In this document: piece by piece, positions 43,446-51,952 of the stretch
Layout: the number at the start of each line of letters is the position of its first letter
Numbering within the stretch: the stretch's first letter is position 1
Source of the DNA: Leptolyngbya sp. O-77
GTDB lineage: Bacteria > Cyanobacteriota > Cyanobacteriia > Elainellales > Elainellaceae
Reading direction: 5' to 3'
Length of the DNA: 64,000 nucleotides
NCBI RefSeq assembly: GCF_001548395.1
Contig: NZ_AP017367.1
Coordinates: 1,277,001-1,341,000 of the forward strand
Notes under the pieces: generated by a model
Told to the model about the DNA's origin: nothing
The model's database searches: none
Seen by the model: the letters and a program-made list of their open reading frames with translations, nothing else
Translations under genes and position numbers: made by a program

Positions 43446-44034
43446 GAGGCAACTCCTGATAGGAGAGAGGGAGCGTAGATACGATTTAATTGCCCTGGCT
43501 GAGGGAAAGTACTGAAAGCTAGGAGCCTGGAAACTCCCTGTGCGATGCGGTGGATTTTAGCTATTAAACTGTTCGATGGGAACGTTTGGGAAGAGATTTG
43601 GCAATTGAAATCCTAAAGGGGTCGTCTTTCTGCTGAGCCATTGAACCGAATTGCTGGAGAAGTTCTAGCAGTTCTCAGTTCCCAAGCCATCTCCCTGAGT
43701 TGCACAAATGCTGCGCCAGCTAGGGTGTTTGCGAGGCGGCGCTTACTTATTAGTTACGTTTATTAACGAGATAGACCGGACTAATAAAAGCGTTTTGGCG
43801 GAGATCAGGTGAAAGATTGATGAGAGGTTCTAAAGACTTGGAGACTAAAGGCTTGGAGATATGAGGAAAATGATATGAGGAAAATACTGTCAGACTGAGG
43901 CGCAAATTCGCTCAAATACACCACTTGGCTTAAGGTTGTGAGCCAAAGCGATGAGTTTGAATCAGCTATTTCTCTACTATATACAGAATTCTTAACATTC
44001 GTTTAAGAATGTAGGCGGGAGCTGCCACATTGTC
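43446..44034. other. 590-bp divergent spacer
   Basis: Between the RSH gene and the PatD-like gene. It contains short direct repeats (ATGAGGAAAA twice, about 43861-43881) and, 25 bp before the patD start, the palindrome ATTCTTAA/TTAAGAAT (43988-43995, 44003-44010). No gene found. Confidence 0.5.
43988..44010. promoter_or_regulatory. palindrome in patD leader
   Basis: ATTCTTAA, seven bases, TTAAGAAT form a perfect inverted repeat. An overlapping alternative stem, ACATTC/GAATGT, uses the same bases. A possible -10 (TACTAT, about 43976) is just upstream, so an operator or a leader hairpin near the start of the patD mRNA is plausible. Confidence 0.4.
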
Positions 44035-44418
44035 ATGGCTTTATCAGAATGGGAGACCTATCGTCCGGTTTACGAGGCCCTGCGATCGCTCTCTTGCTCT
44101 ATGCTGGCACAGGTTTCGGGTGAGGGGGCAGCCCCCACAGGGGTTGCAGATTTGCGTTCATTATTTAACCGATTACAGACGCAGTTTCAGCAGCAGATTT
44201 TAACGCTCGATTTGAGCGGGCTGGATGGGACAATCGCGGCTCAAGTCTCTGCACTCCATACTGAAATGGCAAAGCAACTGCGGCTGTTAAGTATGGACCT
44301 GCTGTTTTTGCAAACGGCGCGACAGCCCGAAACTACCCGGCAGCGAACCGAGCAGATGGGCGATCGCCTGCGCTTGCTGATGCGCTATTGTGATGCTGTT
44401 TTGGGAGAGGAGGCATGA
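44035..44418 (+). CDS. patD: PatD-like protein
   Basis: A 127-residue all-helical soluble protein: YRPVYEALRSLSCSM, SLFNRLQTQFQQQILTL, LHTEMAKQLRLLSMDLLFLQTARQPETTRQRTEQMGDRLRLLMRYCDAVL. The pattern fits the cyanobacterial PatD family, known in heterocyst formers for controlling heterocyst frequency. Homologues also occur in strains without heterocysts, so the role here is open; the assignment is from memory of the family. The TGA overlaps the ATG of the zinc-ribbon gene (ATGA). Confidence 0.65.
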   Translation: MALSEWETYRPVYEALRSLSCSMLAQVSGEGAAPTGVADLRSLFNRLQTQFQQQILTLDLSGLDGTIAAQVSALHTEMAKQLRLLSMDLLFLQTARQPETTRQRTEQMGDRLRLLMRYCDAVLGEEA

Positions 44419-44993
44419 TGGACTGCCTGAAAGATCGGGGAGTGCAACTGGTAGATGTGGTGCTGCGGGGAAACCTGCCCGCTCAGCAATGCCCAGACTG
44501 TGACGGCTGCTGGATCGCGCCAGAAGACTATCACGCTTGGAAGCAGGGTCAGCCCCAGCCCATGCCCGAAACCGTGAACCTGGAGGCCGCCGCCAACCAT
44601 CCACCCGCTCCGCTGGACACGCGGACTGCCCTCTGCCCCGACTGCGGCGGTTTTCTGTCGCGGGTGAAAACGGGCGCAACCATGAACCCGTTTTATGTGG
44701 AGCGGTGTCCCCAGTGTGGCGGCATCTGGTGCGATCGCGGCGAATGGGACGCACTCAGAGCAATGGGCATTAGCGCCATCATCGACCAGTTGTTTTCTAG
44801 CGATTGGCAAAGCCGAATGCGAACCCGCGAAATGCTGCATCGAGAGCGCCTAGCCATGATCGACAAGCTCGGCGAAGACCTGGCGCTGCAAGTCTTTGCT
44901 CTAGCACAGCAGCTTGAGCATCACCCCAATGGAGATTTTGGCGTGGCCTATTTGATGCGGCGGGTCGGCGGGAGTGAGGCAGGGCTGGAGTGA
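44415..44993 (+). CDS. TFIIB-type zinc-ribbon protein
   Basis: A 192-residue protein with two zf-TFIIB-like ribbons. The first, near 1-40, has lost its first Cys pair (a single Cys in MMDCLKD) and keeps QQCPDCDGCWI. The second is intact, ALCPDCGGFLSR and ERCPQCGGIWCDRGEWDAL, at about 73-118. A helical C-terminus (WQSRMRTREMLHRERLAMIDKLGEDL) follows. Function unknown; a nucleic-acid or protein-binding scaffold is likely. ATG 44415 overlaps the patD stop by 4 bp behind GAGAGGAGG; ATG 44418 is an alternative. A glycosidase gene begins 4 bp downstream. Confidence 0.85.
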   Translation: MMDCLKDRGVQLVDVVLRGNLPAQQCPDCDGCWIAPEDYHAWKQGQPQPMPETVNLEAAANHPPAPLDTRTALCPDCGGFLSRVKTGATMNPFYVERCPQCGGIWCDRGEWDALRAMGISAIIDQLFSSDWQSRMRTREMLHRERLAMIDKLGEDLALQVFALAQQLEHHPNGDFGVAYLMRRVGGSEAGLE

Positions 44994-44997
44994 GCGC

Positions 44998-46371
44998 ATG
45001 ACCTATGCCTTTCCCGACTCCTTCTTTTGGGGTGCTGCGACCTCGTCTTATCAGATCGAGGGAGCGATCGCCGCTGAGGGCCGCAAGCCCAGCGTGTGGG
45101 ATACCTTCGCCGAAACGCCAGGACGGGTGCTGAATGGGGATACTGGGGCGATCGCCTGCGACCACTACCACCGATTTCGAGAAGACGTGGCGCTGATGGC
45201 GGAGCTGGGGATCAGGCACTATCGCTTCAGCATCGCCTGGCCCCGCGTGATCCCCGACGGGCGCGGCGCAGTGAACGAGGCAGGCGTGGATTTTTATCGG
45301 CGGCTGGTGGACTGCCTGGAGGAACATGGGATCACGCCCTACGCAACCCTGTTTCACTGGGACAGTCCCCAGGCGCTAGAAGACCGCTACGGCTCCTGGC
45401 GCAGCCGCGAGATGGCACAGGACTTTGCAGAGTACGTGGCGGCGGTGGTGGCACGGCTGGGCGATCGCATTTCGCACTGGATCACCATGAACGAAATTTC
45501 CTGCTTTACGCACCTGGGCTATGGCGTGGGGCAGGTTCCCACTCACGCACCGGGAACTGTCGTGGACACGCCAAAAGACGTGTGGCAAACGTCGCACCAC
45601 GCGCTGCTGGGGCACGGGCTGGCCTGCCAAGCCATCCGCGCTGCGTCGCCCGGCCCCTGCACCGTAGCACTGGTGGATAACTACGCCGTCACTGTGCCGA
45701 TCGCCGAAACGCCAGCACATATCGCCGCCGCCCAAACCGCCTTTCACACCGCCTGGGCCAACGGCGGCATCATTTTTCCGGCACTGACCGGAGCCTACAG
45801 CCCGCTGCTGCTGGCACAACTGGGAGCCGACGCGCCCGACATTCAAGACGGCGACTTGCAGACCATTTGCCAACCGCTGGATGCGCTGGGGCTGAATGTC
45901 TACTCTGGCAGCTATGTGCGAGCGGCGGATCATGCCGACGGGTTTGAGATGCTGCCCTTTCCGGCCAGCTATCCCCGACTGCACATGCCCTGGCTATGGC
46001 TGCTGCCAGACTGCCTCTACTGGGGTGTGCGCCATGTGAGCGAAGTGCTGGGGCAGGGCCAACTGCCCATATGGGTGACGGAAAACGGCTGCGCGGTGGA
46101 AGACGTGCTGACAGAGCAGGGAGAGGTGCTGGACTGCGATCGCATTCTTTACCTGCGGCAACACCTGCAAGCTGCCCACCGCGCCGTGTCCGAAGGCTAC
46201 CCCCCTGCGCGGCTACTTTGTCTGGAGCCTGCTGGATAACTTTGAGTGGGCCTGGGGGCTACGATCGCCGCTTCGGGGCTGACCTATGTGGATTTTGACA
46301 CCCAGCAGCGCATCCCCAAAGCCAGCGCCCACTGGTACGCCGAGTGCATCCGACAACATCGGGTGGTCTAG
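44998..46371 (+). pseudogene. GH1 beta-glucosidase with three one-base shifts near its 3' end
   Basis: A glycoside hydrolase family 1 enzyme, cleaving beta-glucosides with retention. FFWGAATSSYQIEGA starts the barrel; the acid/base is E166 (WITMNEIS, Ile for the usual Pro) and the nucleophile E362 (WVTENG). The original frame stops at 46239 after 413 residues. The expected C-terminus is present downstream in shifting frames: LRGYFVWSLLDNFEWAWG, then YDRRFG, then LTYVDFDTQQRIPK to a stop at 46371. Each switch needs removal of one base from a homopolymer: C6 at 46200-46205, G5 at 46254-46258, G4 at 46275-46278. Three insertions together restore the first frame. Either a young pseudogene or sequence error. 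It follows the zinc-ribbon gene by 4 bp. Confidence 0.88.
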
Positions 46372-46478
46372 GCGGGGTAAGATGATCTTTTGCAAATCTG
46401 CCTTGTGCCAGTCCCAGTATTCGTGCAACAAGCCGGATGCAGTCTATAGGACAAGCGCAGGATTCGGACACACTGCCT

Positions 46479-47888
46479 ATGCCGTCGGCTTATGTAATTG
46501 GGTTAGGAAAGTCAGGCGTTGCTGCCGCGCGGCTGCTGCATCGGCAGGGCTGGCAGGTGACAGTCAGCGACTCTGGCAGTTCCGATGCCCTGCGATCGAT
46601 TCAGCAGAGCCTCCAGGCAGAGGGCATTTCCGTTCTGCTGGGGCATCGGCTAGAGCCAGATCCCGCCCAGATGCAGCAGATCGTCGTCAGCCCCGGTGTG
46701 CGGTGGGACTTGCCCGCGCTAGAAACCGCCCGCGCCCTCGGCATCGAAACCATCGGGGAAATGGAACTGGCGTGGCGATCGCTCTCCAGCATTCCCTGGG
46801 TCGCCATTACGGGCACCAACGGCAAAACCACCACCACCGCCCTCACTGCCGCCATCTTCCGAGCCGCCGGGTTAAACGCGCCCGCCTGTGGAAATATTGG
46901 CTACGCCGCCTGCGAAGTCGTGCTGAGTAAAGAGGGAAAAACGACTAGCCGCCTCTCTCCTGATGCGCCTATCCCCCAAAATCCAACATCCCCTGACTGG
47001 ATTATCGCCGAGATCAGCAGCTACCAGATCGAATCCTCCTCAACCCTAGCGCCCCAGATTGCCGTCTGGACAACCTTCACGCCCGACCACCTCAGCCGCC
47101 ACTACACGCTGGAAAATTACTACAGCATCAAGGCATCGCTGCTGGCGCGATCGCCCCTGCAAATTTTCAACGGCGACGATCCTTACCTGCGTAGCACGTC
47201 CGACCGCTGGCCCGACGCCTGCTGGACAAGCGTGGCGGGCAAAGACAAGCTGCTGGGCGATCCGACGCGGGGCGCGTATGTGGCAGACGGCTGGGCGATC
47301 GCCCTGGGGGAACGCATCGTGCCCATAGACGCGCTGAAAATGGTGGGCCCCCACAACACCCAAAACCTGCTGATGGCAGTGCTGGCGGCGCGGCTGGCGG
47401 GCGTGGAGAAAGAGGCGATCGCCCATGCCGTCGAAACCTTTCCCGGTGTGCCGCATCGGCTGGAACATATCCGCACCTGGCGGGGCATCGACTTTATTAA
47501 CGACAGCAAAGCGACGAACTACGACGCGGCGCAGGTGGGACTGGCGGCCGTGCCCGCACCCGCCATCCTGATCGCTGGGGGGGAAGCCAAAGAAGGCGAC
47601 GACACCGTCTGGCTGACCACGATTCAGCAAAAAGCCGCCGCCGTTTTGCTCATTGGCAGCGCTGCCGAAGCCTTTGCAAAACGCCTGGATCGCATTGGCT
47701 ACTCGCGCTACGAAATCGTCGAAACGCTCGATCGCGCCGTGAAGCGCAGCGCCGAGATTGGTCAGCAGCTGAACGCCCAAATCGGACTCCACACTGTACT
47801 CTTTTCACCCGCCTGCGCCAGCTTTGACCAATATCCTAACTTTGAAGCGCGGGGCGACCACTTTCGCACGCTGTGTCTGGCGCTGTAG
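46479..47888 (+). CDS. murD: UDP-N-acetylmuramoyl-L-alanine:D-glutamate ligase
   Basis: A 469-residue ATP-dependent Mur ligase that adds D-Glu to UDP-MurNAc-L-Ala in peptidoglycan synthesis. It begins MPSAYVIGLGKSGVAAARLL (UDP-binding Rossmann domain). The ATP P-loop is AITGTNGKTTTTALT near 110-120, then NIGYAACEV, AEISSYQIESS, WTTFTPDHLSRHYTLENYYSIK, and FINDSKATNYDA in the C-terminal domain. A 20-residue extra loop (KTTSRLSPDAPIPQNPT) precedes the DWIIAEISSYQ motif. ATG 46437 would add 14 non-conserved residues. Confidence 0.96.
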   Translation: MPSAYVIGLGKSGVAAARLLHRQGWQVTVSDSGSSDALRSIQQSLQAEGISVLLGHRLEPDPAQMQQIVVSPGVRWDLPALETARALGIETIGEMELAWRSLSSIPWVAITGTNGKTTTTALTAAIFRAAGLNAPACGNIGYAACEVVLSKEGKTTSRLSPDAPIPQNPTSPDWIIAEISSYQIESSSTLAPQIAVWTTFTPDHLSRHYTLENYYSIKASLLARSPLQIFNGDDPYLRSTSDRWPDACWTSVAGKDKLLGDPTRGAYVADGWAIALGERIVPIDALKMVGPHNTQNLLMAVLAARLAGVEKEAIAHAVETFPGVPHRLEHIRTWRGIDFINDSKATNYDAAQVGLAAVPAPAILIAGGEAKEGDDTVWLTTIQQKAAAVLLIGSAAEAFAKRLDRIGYSRYEIVETLDRAVKRSAEIGQQLNAQIGLHTVLFSPACASFDQYPNFEARGDHFRTLCLAL

Positions 47889-48076
47889 CCCCTGGTCAGA
47901 CAACGGATGATATTAGCGATGATGACCGGGTTATCGGGTCTATTTTGAACGCCGACGGCGCGGTTCCTGGCTTGGCGATCGCCTCTAGGTATCATCCTCA
48001 TCCAGGAAGCTCCTGGCAGATCGGGTCAAGGCATACAATAAAGCCAGGACGATTTGCTCCCTGCCGCTTACAATCC

Positions 48077-48658
48077 ATGATTCAGACCCGGCCCCGGTTT
48101 CTCAGCTTTGAAGAGTATCTGTCTTATCACGACGAGACAGAGAATTTGTATGAACTATTTAATGGAGAGCTAGTCGAAGTGCCGCCAGAGTCCGGATTGA
48201 ATACGGAGATAGCAAATTTTTTGTTCTCGCTCTTTTTGCCCATTGTTGGACACCGTCGAGTCCGCGGGCACGGGCTGGAACTGGAAGTGCGCGGAGAGCC
48301 TAAAAACCGCTATCCCGACCTCACCATTCTTCGAGAAGAACACATTCAGTTGCTCAAAAGCCGCAACACGATTCGGCTGAACATGGCTCCGCCGTTGCTG
48401 GTAATTGAAGTTGTCAGCCCTGGAGACTTGCAGCGCGATCGCGATTATATTGCCAAGCGATCGCAATATCAGGACATCGGCATTCCTGAGTATTGGATTG
48501 TCGATCCACAGGACAACGCGGTCACGGTTCTGACGCTGCTGGAGACTACTTATTCCCAGGTAGAACGCTTTCAGGGAGAGGAAAGGGTGCGATCGCCCCA
48601 ATTCCCTAACCTGCAAATCACCAGCGCACAAATCTTTGGCGCTGGAGCCGATGGCTGA
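48077..48658 (+). CDS. Uma2 (DUF820) family protein
   Basis: A 193-residue PD-(D/E)xK-fold protein of the Uma2 family, which is strongly expanded in cyanobacteria. Core motifs are NLYELFNGELVEVPPES, a putative catalytic NRYPDLTIL...PPLLVIEVVSPGDLQRDRDYIAKRSQYQDIGIPEYWIVDP. Nuclease activity is predicted but the biological role of these proteins is unknown. The frame is open upstream to 47873, overlapping murD, so ATG 48077 is used. Monocistronic. Confidence 0.9.
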   Translation: MIQTRPRFLSFEEYLSYHDETENLYELFNGELVEVPPESGLNTEIANFLFSLFLPIVGHRRVRGHGLELEVRGEPKNRYPDLTILREEHIQLLKSRNTIRLNMAPPLLVIEVVSPGDLQRDRDYIAKRSQYQDIGIPEYWIVDPQDNAVTVLTLLETTYSQVERFQGEERVRSPQFPNLQITSAQIFGAGADG

Positions 48659-48784
48659 GCAATCTACCGATGGCTGAGTAATTTGGGGGAATTGAGTCAA
48701 GCGCAAGTGAAGCGCGATCGCCCTGGGGAACCGATTCAGTAGATTCAGTGGACGCGCTGAACCGTTATCCCTCTGCAACTTCCT

Positions 48785-50530
48785 CTACTCATCGGGTTCT
48801 CGCTCGATGGGGTTCGTGGAAAAATCCATTGGTTCTTCATCAGGATCGGGCGGCACTGGGCTGAATGCAGGACAATAGCCTTCTGGTGTAACTTTGAAGC
48901 CAAAGAGGGACGAGGCCTGGCTCCAGCAGCGCTGCCCCCGATAGTGGATGCAGTTGCCGCAGCATTCGGTTCCTGGCAAAATGTCTGGCTCGTCGCCGCG
49001 ATTTAACAACTCTCGCTGAGACACGCCCCGCAGCACCAAACTGTCGCCCTGCCAGCGCACTTCCACAATGCCCGTGTCGGCAAAGGACTGCCAGCGCGGA
49101 TCGGTGAGCAGGACAGGCGGCAGCATCACCAGTGCGCCGTCTTCGTACTCGGTCAGTTCGCCTTCATACTGCGTTTCGGGCGCAGCAGGCTGAAGGAAAG
49201 TTTCGCCCACAGGCAGATCGACGCGCATTCCGGCCAGCGGCGTGTGCAGGTGATAGCGGTTTTGCAGCTCCTCCAGGCTGGCCAGGTCAGCCAGATAGTT
49301 GGCCGGGCCATGCACCAGAACGACGTGCTGGGGCCGCAGGTTGTGGATCAGTTGAGTGGTGCCGATGCCGTCGCAGTGTTCGCCCAGTAGGTAGGTGTCG
49401 AGAGTGAGGCGACCCGATTTGAGGAGCGATCGCAGCGATTTGGAGGCTTGAATGCGCTGTTCGGTGAGCGCGTCGATCGCCCCTTCGCGGCCCGGCTGCT
49501 GGGGCACCAGCAATAGCCAGGGCAGCAGGCTGGCGTGGACGTATTGGCTGAGTTCGGTGTCATAGTGGGTCAGCACGATGGCAGGCGTGGGGCCCGACAG
49601 GGCGATTTGCCGCAGCCCTGGATCGAGCGGCAGCCGTCGCACATGGGGGCGAATGCGTTCATCCCAAAAGAGGGGCTGGTGTCGCGCAAAGTTTTGCACA
49701 CTGCTGGGGAAATGATGCAGCAGTTCCAAATAGGCATCGCATCCGGCGGCGATGCGCTCGTCTACCCAGATGTCGATCGCCCGTCCGGTGAAGTGGTGGT
49801 GGCTGCGGAGGAGGAGCAACAGTTCTTGCCCCAGCCCCAGCGTTGGCACGGGAAACAGGACAGATTGCGAAGCGGCGATCGCCTGATGGATGCGCTCTGC
49901 AAGCTGGTTTTCCTGCTGGCGGCGGTGGGGAAAGCGGGCCGTGCCATAGCTGCCCTCGGCAATCAGCACGTCGGGCTTGAGGCCGCGCAATTCCTCCAGC
50001 GGCAGCCCTTCCGCCAGCCGCGAGTTGGACAGTAGAAAATCGCCCGTATAGAAGACGGTGTAGGTGCGCTCCGAGGTGGCGTAGGTGAGCAGGAGCGCTG
50101 TGGCCCCCGGCAGGTGTCCGGCAGGAATCAGTTCGGCGCTGAGACCATCGGCAAATTCGACGGGCGATCGCCAGGGCAGCGCATGGCAAAAGTCTGGCAC
50201 GTCTGGCTCATCCAGCCAGTTCAGCGGCAGCAGTTGGGCCGTCACCTCGCTAGCGTACACAGGCAAATGGGGAAACGCCCGGTGCAGCGCCAGCAGCCCC
50301 CGCGCATGGTCGCCGTGGGCGTGAGTACATAGCACCAGATCCGCAGGTGGCTCAGCATCTGCCGTCAGCGCCTCAATCTGTTCTAGCCCGCAGTCCAACA
50401 GAATCCGATGAGGCCCCATCCGAACCAGCAGACAGACCCCTTCATCGGTGTTTCCCACACCATAGGGCAGGCATTCAAGTTCAGTCACGGCTTCAGCAGG
50501 TCGCGTTTCTTGCTCATGAGGAAACCGCAA
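48785..50530 (-). CDS. MBL/beta-CASP-like hydrolase with C-terminal Cys cluster
   Basis: A 581-residue metallo-beta-lactamase-fold protein. The zinc site THAHGDH is at 69-75, the later His in PAGHLPGATALL and Asp in VFYTGDFLLSNSR, then a beta-CASP-like insertion (about 210-330) and HCDGIGTTQLIHNLRPQHVVLVHGPANYL. This matches the RNA-processing CPSF73-like exonucleases. The C-terminal 90 residues add TECCGNCIHYRGQRCWSQ and GYCPAF, possibly a metal or iron-sulfur site not typical of RNase J. No signal peptide. Substrate RNA unknown. Standalone on the minus strand. Confidence 0.85.
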   Translation of the reverse strand: MRFPHEQETRPAEAVTELECLPYGVGNTDEGVCLLVRMGPHRILLDCGLEQIEALTADAEPPADLVLCTHAHGDHARGLLALHRAFPHLPVYASEVTAQLLPLNWLDEPDVPDFCHALPWRSPVEFADGLSAELIPAGHLPGATALLLTYATSERTYTVFYTGDFLLSNSRLAEGLPLEELRGLKPDVLIAEGSYGTARFPHRRQQENQLAERIHQAIAASQSVLFPVPTLGLGQELLLLLRSHHHFTGRAIDIWVDERIAAGCDAYLELLHHFPSSVQNFARHQPLFWDERIRPHVRRLPLDPGLRQIALSGPTPAIVLTHYDTELSQYVHASLLPWLLLVPQQPGREGAIDALTEQRIQASKSLRSLLKSGRLTLDTYLLGEHCDGIGTTQLIHNLRPQHVVLVHGPANYLADLASLEELQNRYHLHTPLAGMRVDLPVGETFLQPAAPETQYEGELTEYEDGALVMLPPVLLTDPRWQSFADTGIVEVRWQGDSLVLRGVSQRELLNRGDEPDILPGTECCGNCIHYRGQRCWSQASSLFGFKVTPEGYCPAFSPVPPDPDEEPMDFSTNPIEREPDE

Positions 50531-50607
50531 CGCGGCGGGGCGACGTGCGGGGCTGGGGCGGACAGGAGAGCGCAGTCAGCACCACAGGAGTGTAGTTAAA
50601 GTGCGAC

Positions 50608-50730
50608 TTAGTGGGCAGAGCCGTTGCCGTGATAGTTATCTGAATCATAGAAGCCGTTGCGCGTGCCAAAGAACAGGCAAGCCGCAATAAACACCGGCGT
50701 TATTCCCAGAAGAATTAGTTTAACGTCCAT
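50608..50730 (-). CDS. 40-residue single-span membrane protein
   Basis: Starts at ATG 50730 and reads MDVKLILLGITPVFIAACLF, then FGTRNGFYDSDNYHGNGSAH to TAA at 50608. One transmembrane helix (about 4-22) is followed by a short acidic, Gly/Asn-rich tail. A GAGG site lies nine bases upstream. It resembles the small single-helix subunits of cyanobacterial thylakoid complexes, and the GFYDSDNY...GNG tail recalls NDH-1 subunit NdhP, but that identity is from memory and unconfirmed. Confidence 0.6.
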   Translation of the reverse strand: MDVKLILLGITPVFIAACLFFGTRNGFYDSDNYHGNGSAH

Positions 50731-50863
50731 TTTTTTAACCTCGTTTGCGGTCTAGTATAAAGCTGAGACGATTGAAATCAAGAGTTATTAGAGTTTGTTT
50801 AAGGTTGCTGGATTGGTGAGGCACAGCCACTAGTGCTGGGCAGCGTAAACAGACTGACCGTTC

Positions 50864-50942
50864 GTAGTGGTGACTTCAGTCACCCGATTCACAGCTAGTT
50901 CCTTGGAAGCAGGCTTAGGAGGCAGACTCAAGTCTGCACTAC
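50864..50942. repeat. REP-like palindrome pair in inverse orientation
   Basis: GTAGTG followed by GTGACTTCAGTCAC (50864-50884) is mirrored 36 bases on by a copy reading, on the other strand, GTAGTG followed by CAGACTTGAGTCTG (50921-50942). Stem bases differ in a compensating way, so pairing is conserved. This fits dispersed REP doublets (REPINs) of cyanobacteria. Confidence 0.65.
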
Positions 50943-51082
50943 CAACTAGGGGCAGAACTTCCGCCTCAGAGTACTAGCCCCCAAGCTACACTTCTGCTGA
51001 ATCGGTACTACTGTTTTCCAGACTATTTTCGAGACTCACTTCCAATCCAAACTATTTTCCAGACACTATTTTCCAAACCCAG

Positions 51083-51106
51083 CAGGGTTTTGGCAAACCC
51101 TGTTTT
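51083..51106 (+). terminator. hairpin plus T run upstream of glycosylase gene
   Basis: CAGGGTTT (51083-51090), loop TGGC, AAACCCTG (51095-51102), then TTTT. It looks like a + strand terminator, although no + strand gene lies between 48658 and here. It may attenuate the glycosylase transcript or end a small RNA. Confidence 0.45.
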
Positions 51107-51143
51107 CATCCTACTCAATCTGTTTAGCACTAGACAAACGCCC

Positions 51144-51785
51144 GTGCGATCGCCCTCTTCCCCCGCTCTCAACATCTCGACACCCTCTCCAAATATCATT
51201 GCTCCCGCCTGGCTAAGCCGCTGCGCCACCCAGGTTGCACCCGATTTGCTGGGCTGTGTGCTAGTCCGCCAGTTGCCCACCGGGGAAACCCTGCGCGGCG
51301 TGATTGTAGAAACCGAAGCCTACACCCCCGGCGACCCTGCCTGCCATGCCTATCGCCGCCGCACACCGCGCAACGCCGTCATGTTTGGCCCGGCGGGGTG
51401 GGCCTATGTGTATCTCATCTATGGCATGTACCACTGCTTTAACGTCGTCACTGATTTGGACGGGGTCCCCAGTGCTGTGCTGGTGCGAGCGCTGGAGCTA
51501 GACCACCTGCCGCCTGGCCTCGACCCCGGCCGCGATAAGTTGCACCGCGTGGCGGCGGGCCCCGGAAAGCTCTGCCGCGCTTTGCAAATCGACCTCAGCC
51601 TGACGGTAACACCGCTCGCGCCGGGTCAAGGGCTGTGGCTAGAGGGGCGATCGCCCGCATTCCAGTCTCAGCTCGACGCAGGACAACTCTCCTTTGTCCA
51701 AACCACCCGCATCGGACTGACCCAAGGCGCAGACCGCCCCTGGCGCTGGTACGTTGCCGAAAGCAAAGCCGTATCGAGGCGGTAA
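51144..51785 (+). CDS. DNA-3-methyladenine glycosylase (AAG/MPG family)
   Basis: A 213-residue base-excision repair enzyme removing alkylated purines. Family motifs are VAPDLLGCVLVRQ, GVIVETEAYTPGDPACHAYRRRTPRNAVMFGPAGWAYVYLIYGMYHCFNVV (general-base Glu in VETEAY) and GPGKLCRALQI, ending TTRIGLTQGADRPWRWYV. There is no good ATG; the frame is open from 51090 (TTG), and GTG 51144 is chosen because the earlier codons overlap a hairpin. Standalone. Confidence 0.9.
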   Translation: MRSPSSPALNISTPSPNIIAPAWLSRCATQVAPDLLGCVLVRQLPTGETLRGVIVETEAYTPGDPACHAYRRRTPRNAVMFGPAGWAYVYLIYGMYHCFNVVTDLDGVPSAVLVRALELDHLPPGLDPGRDKLHRVAAGPGKLCRALQIDLSLTVTPLAPGQGLWLEGRSPAFQSQLDAGQLSFVQTTRIGLTQGADRPWRWYVAESKAVSRR

Positions 51786-51814
51786 CCCCAACCTTCCGCC
51801 AACCATAAAGGTTC

Positions 51815-51904
51815 AGGACTTACGCATTTGCGATAGGCTCTTTGGGTTTTGGACAATTTCTCACGGGCTGCGCCCGCGAGAAATTGTCCAACTGCGTAAG
51901 TCCT
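51815..51904. mobile_element. MITE-like element, copy A
   Basis: A 90-bp element with perfect 12-bp terminal inverted repeats AGGACTTACGCA/TGCGTAAGTCCT (51815-51826, 51893-51904). Inside is a second perfect 12-bp inverted repeat, GGACAATTTCTC/GAGAAATTGTCC (51851-51862, 51878-51889). It has no coding capacity. The same termini recur at 54186-54233. Confidence 0.75.
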
Positions 51905-51952
51905 AAGGTTTTTGAAAGGTTTTTGGAAAAGTTGAAATAACCCCACAGGACG

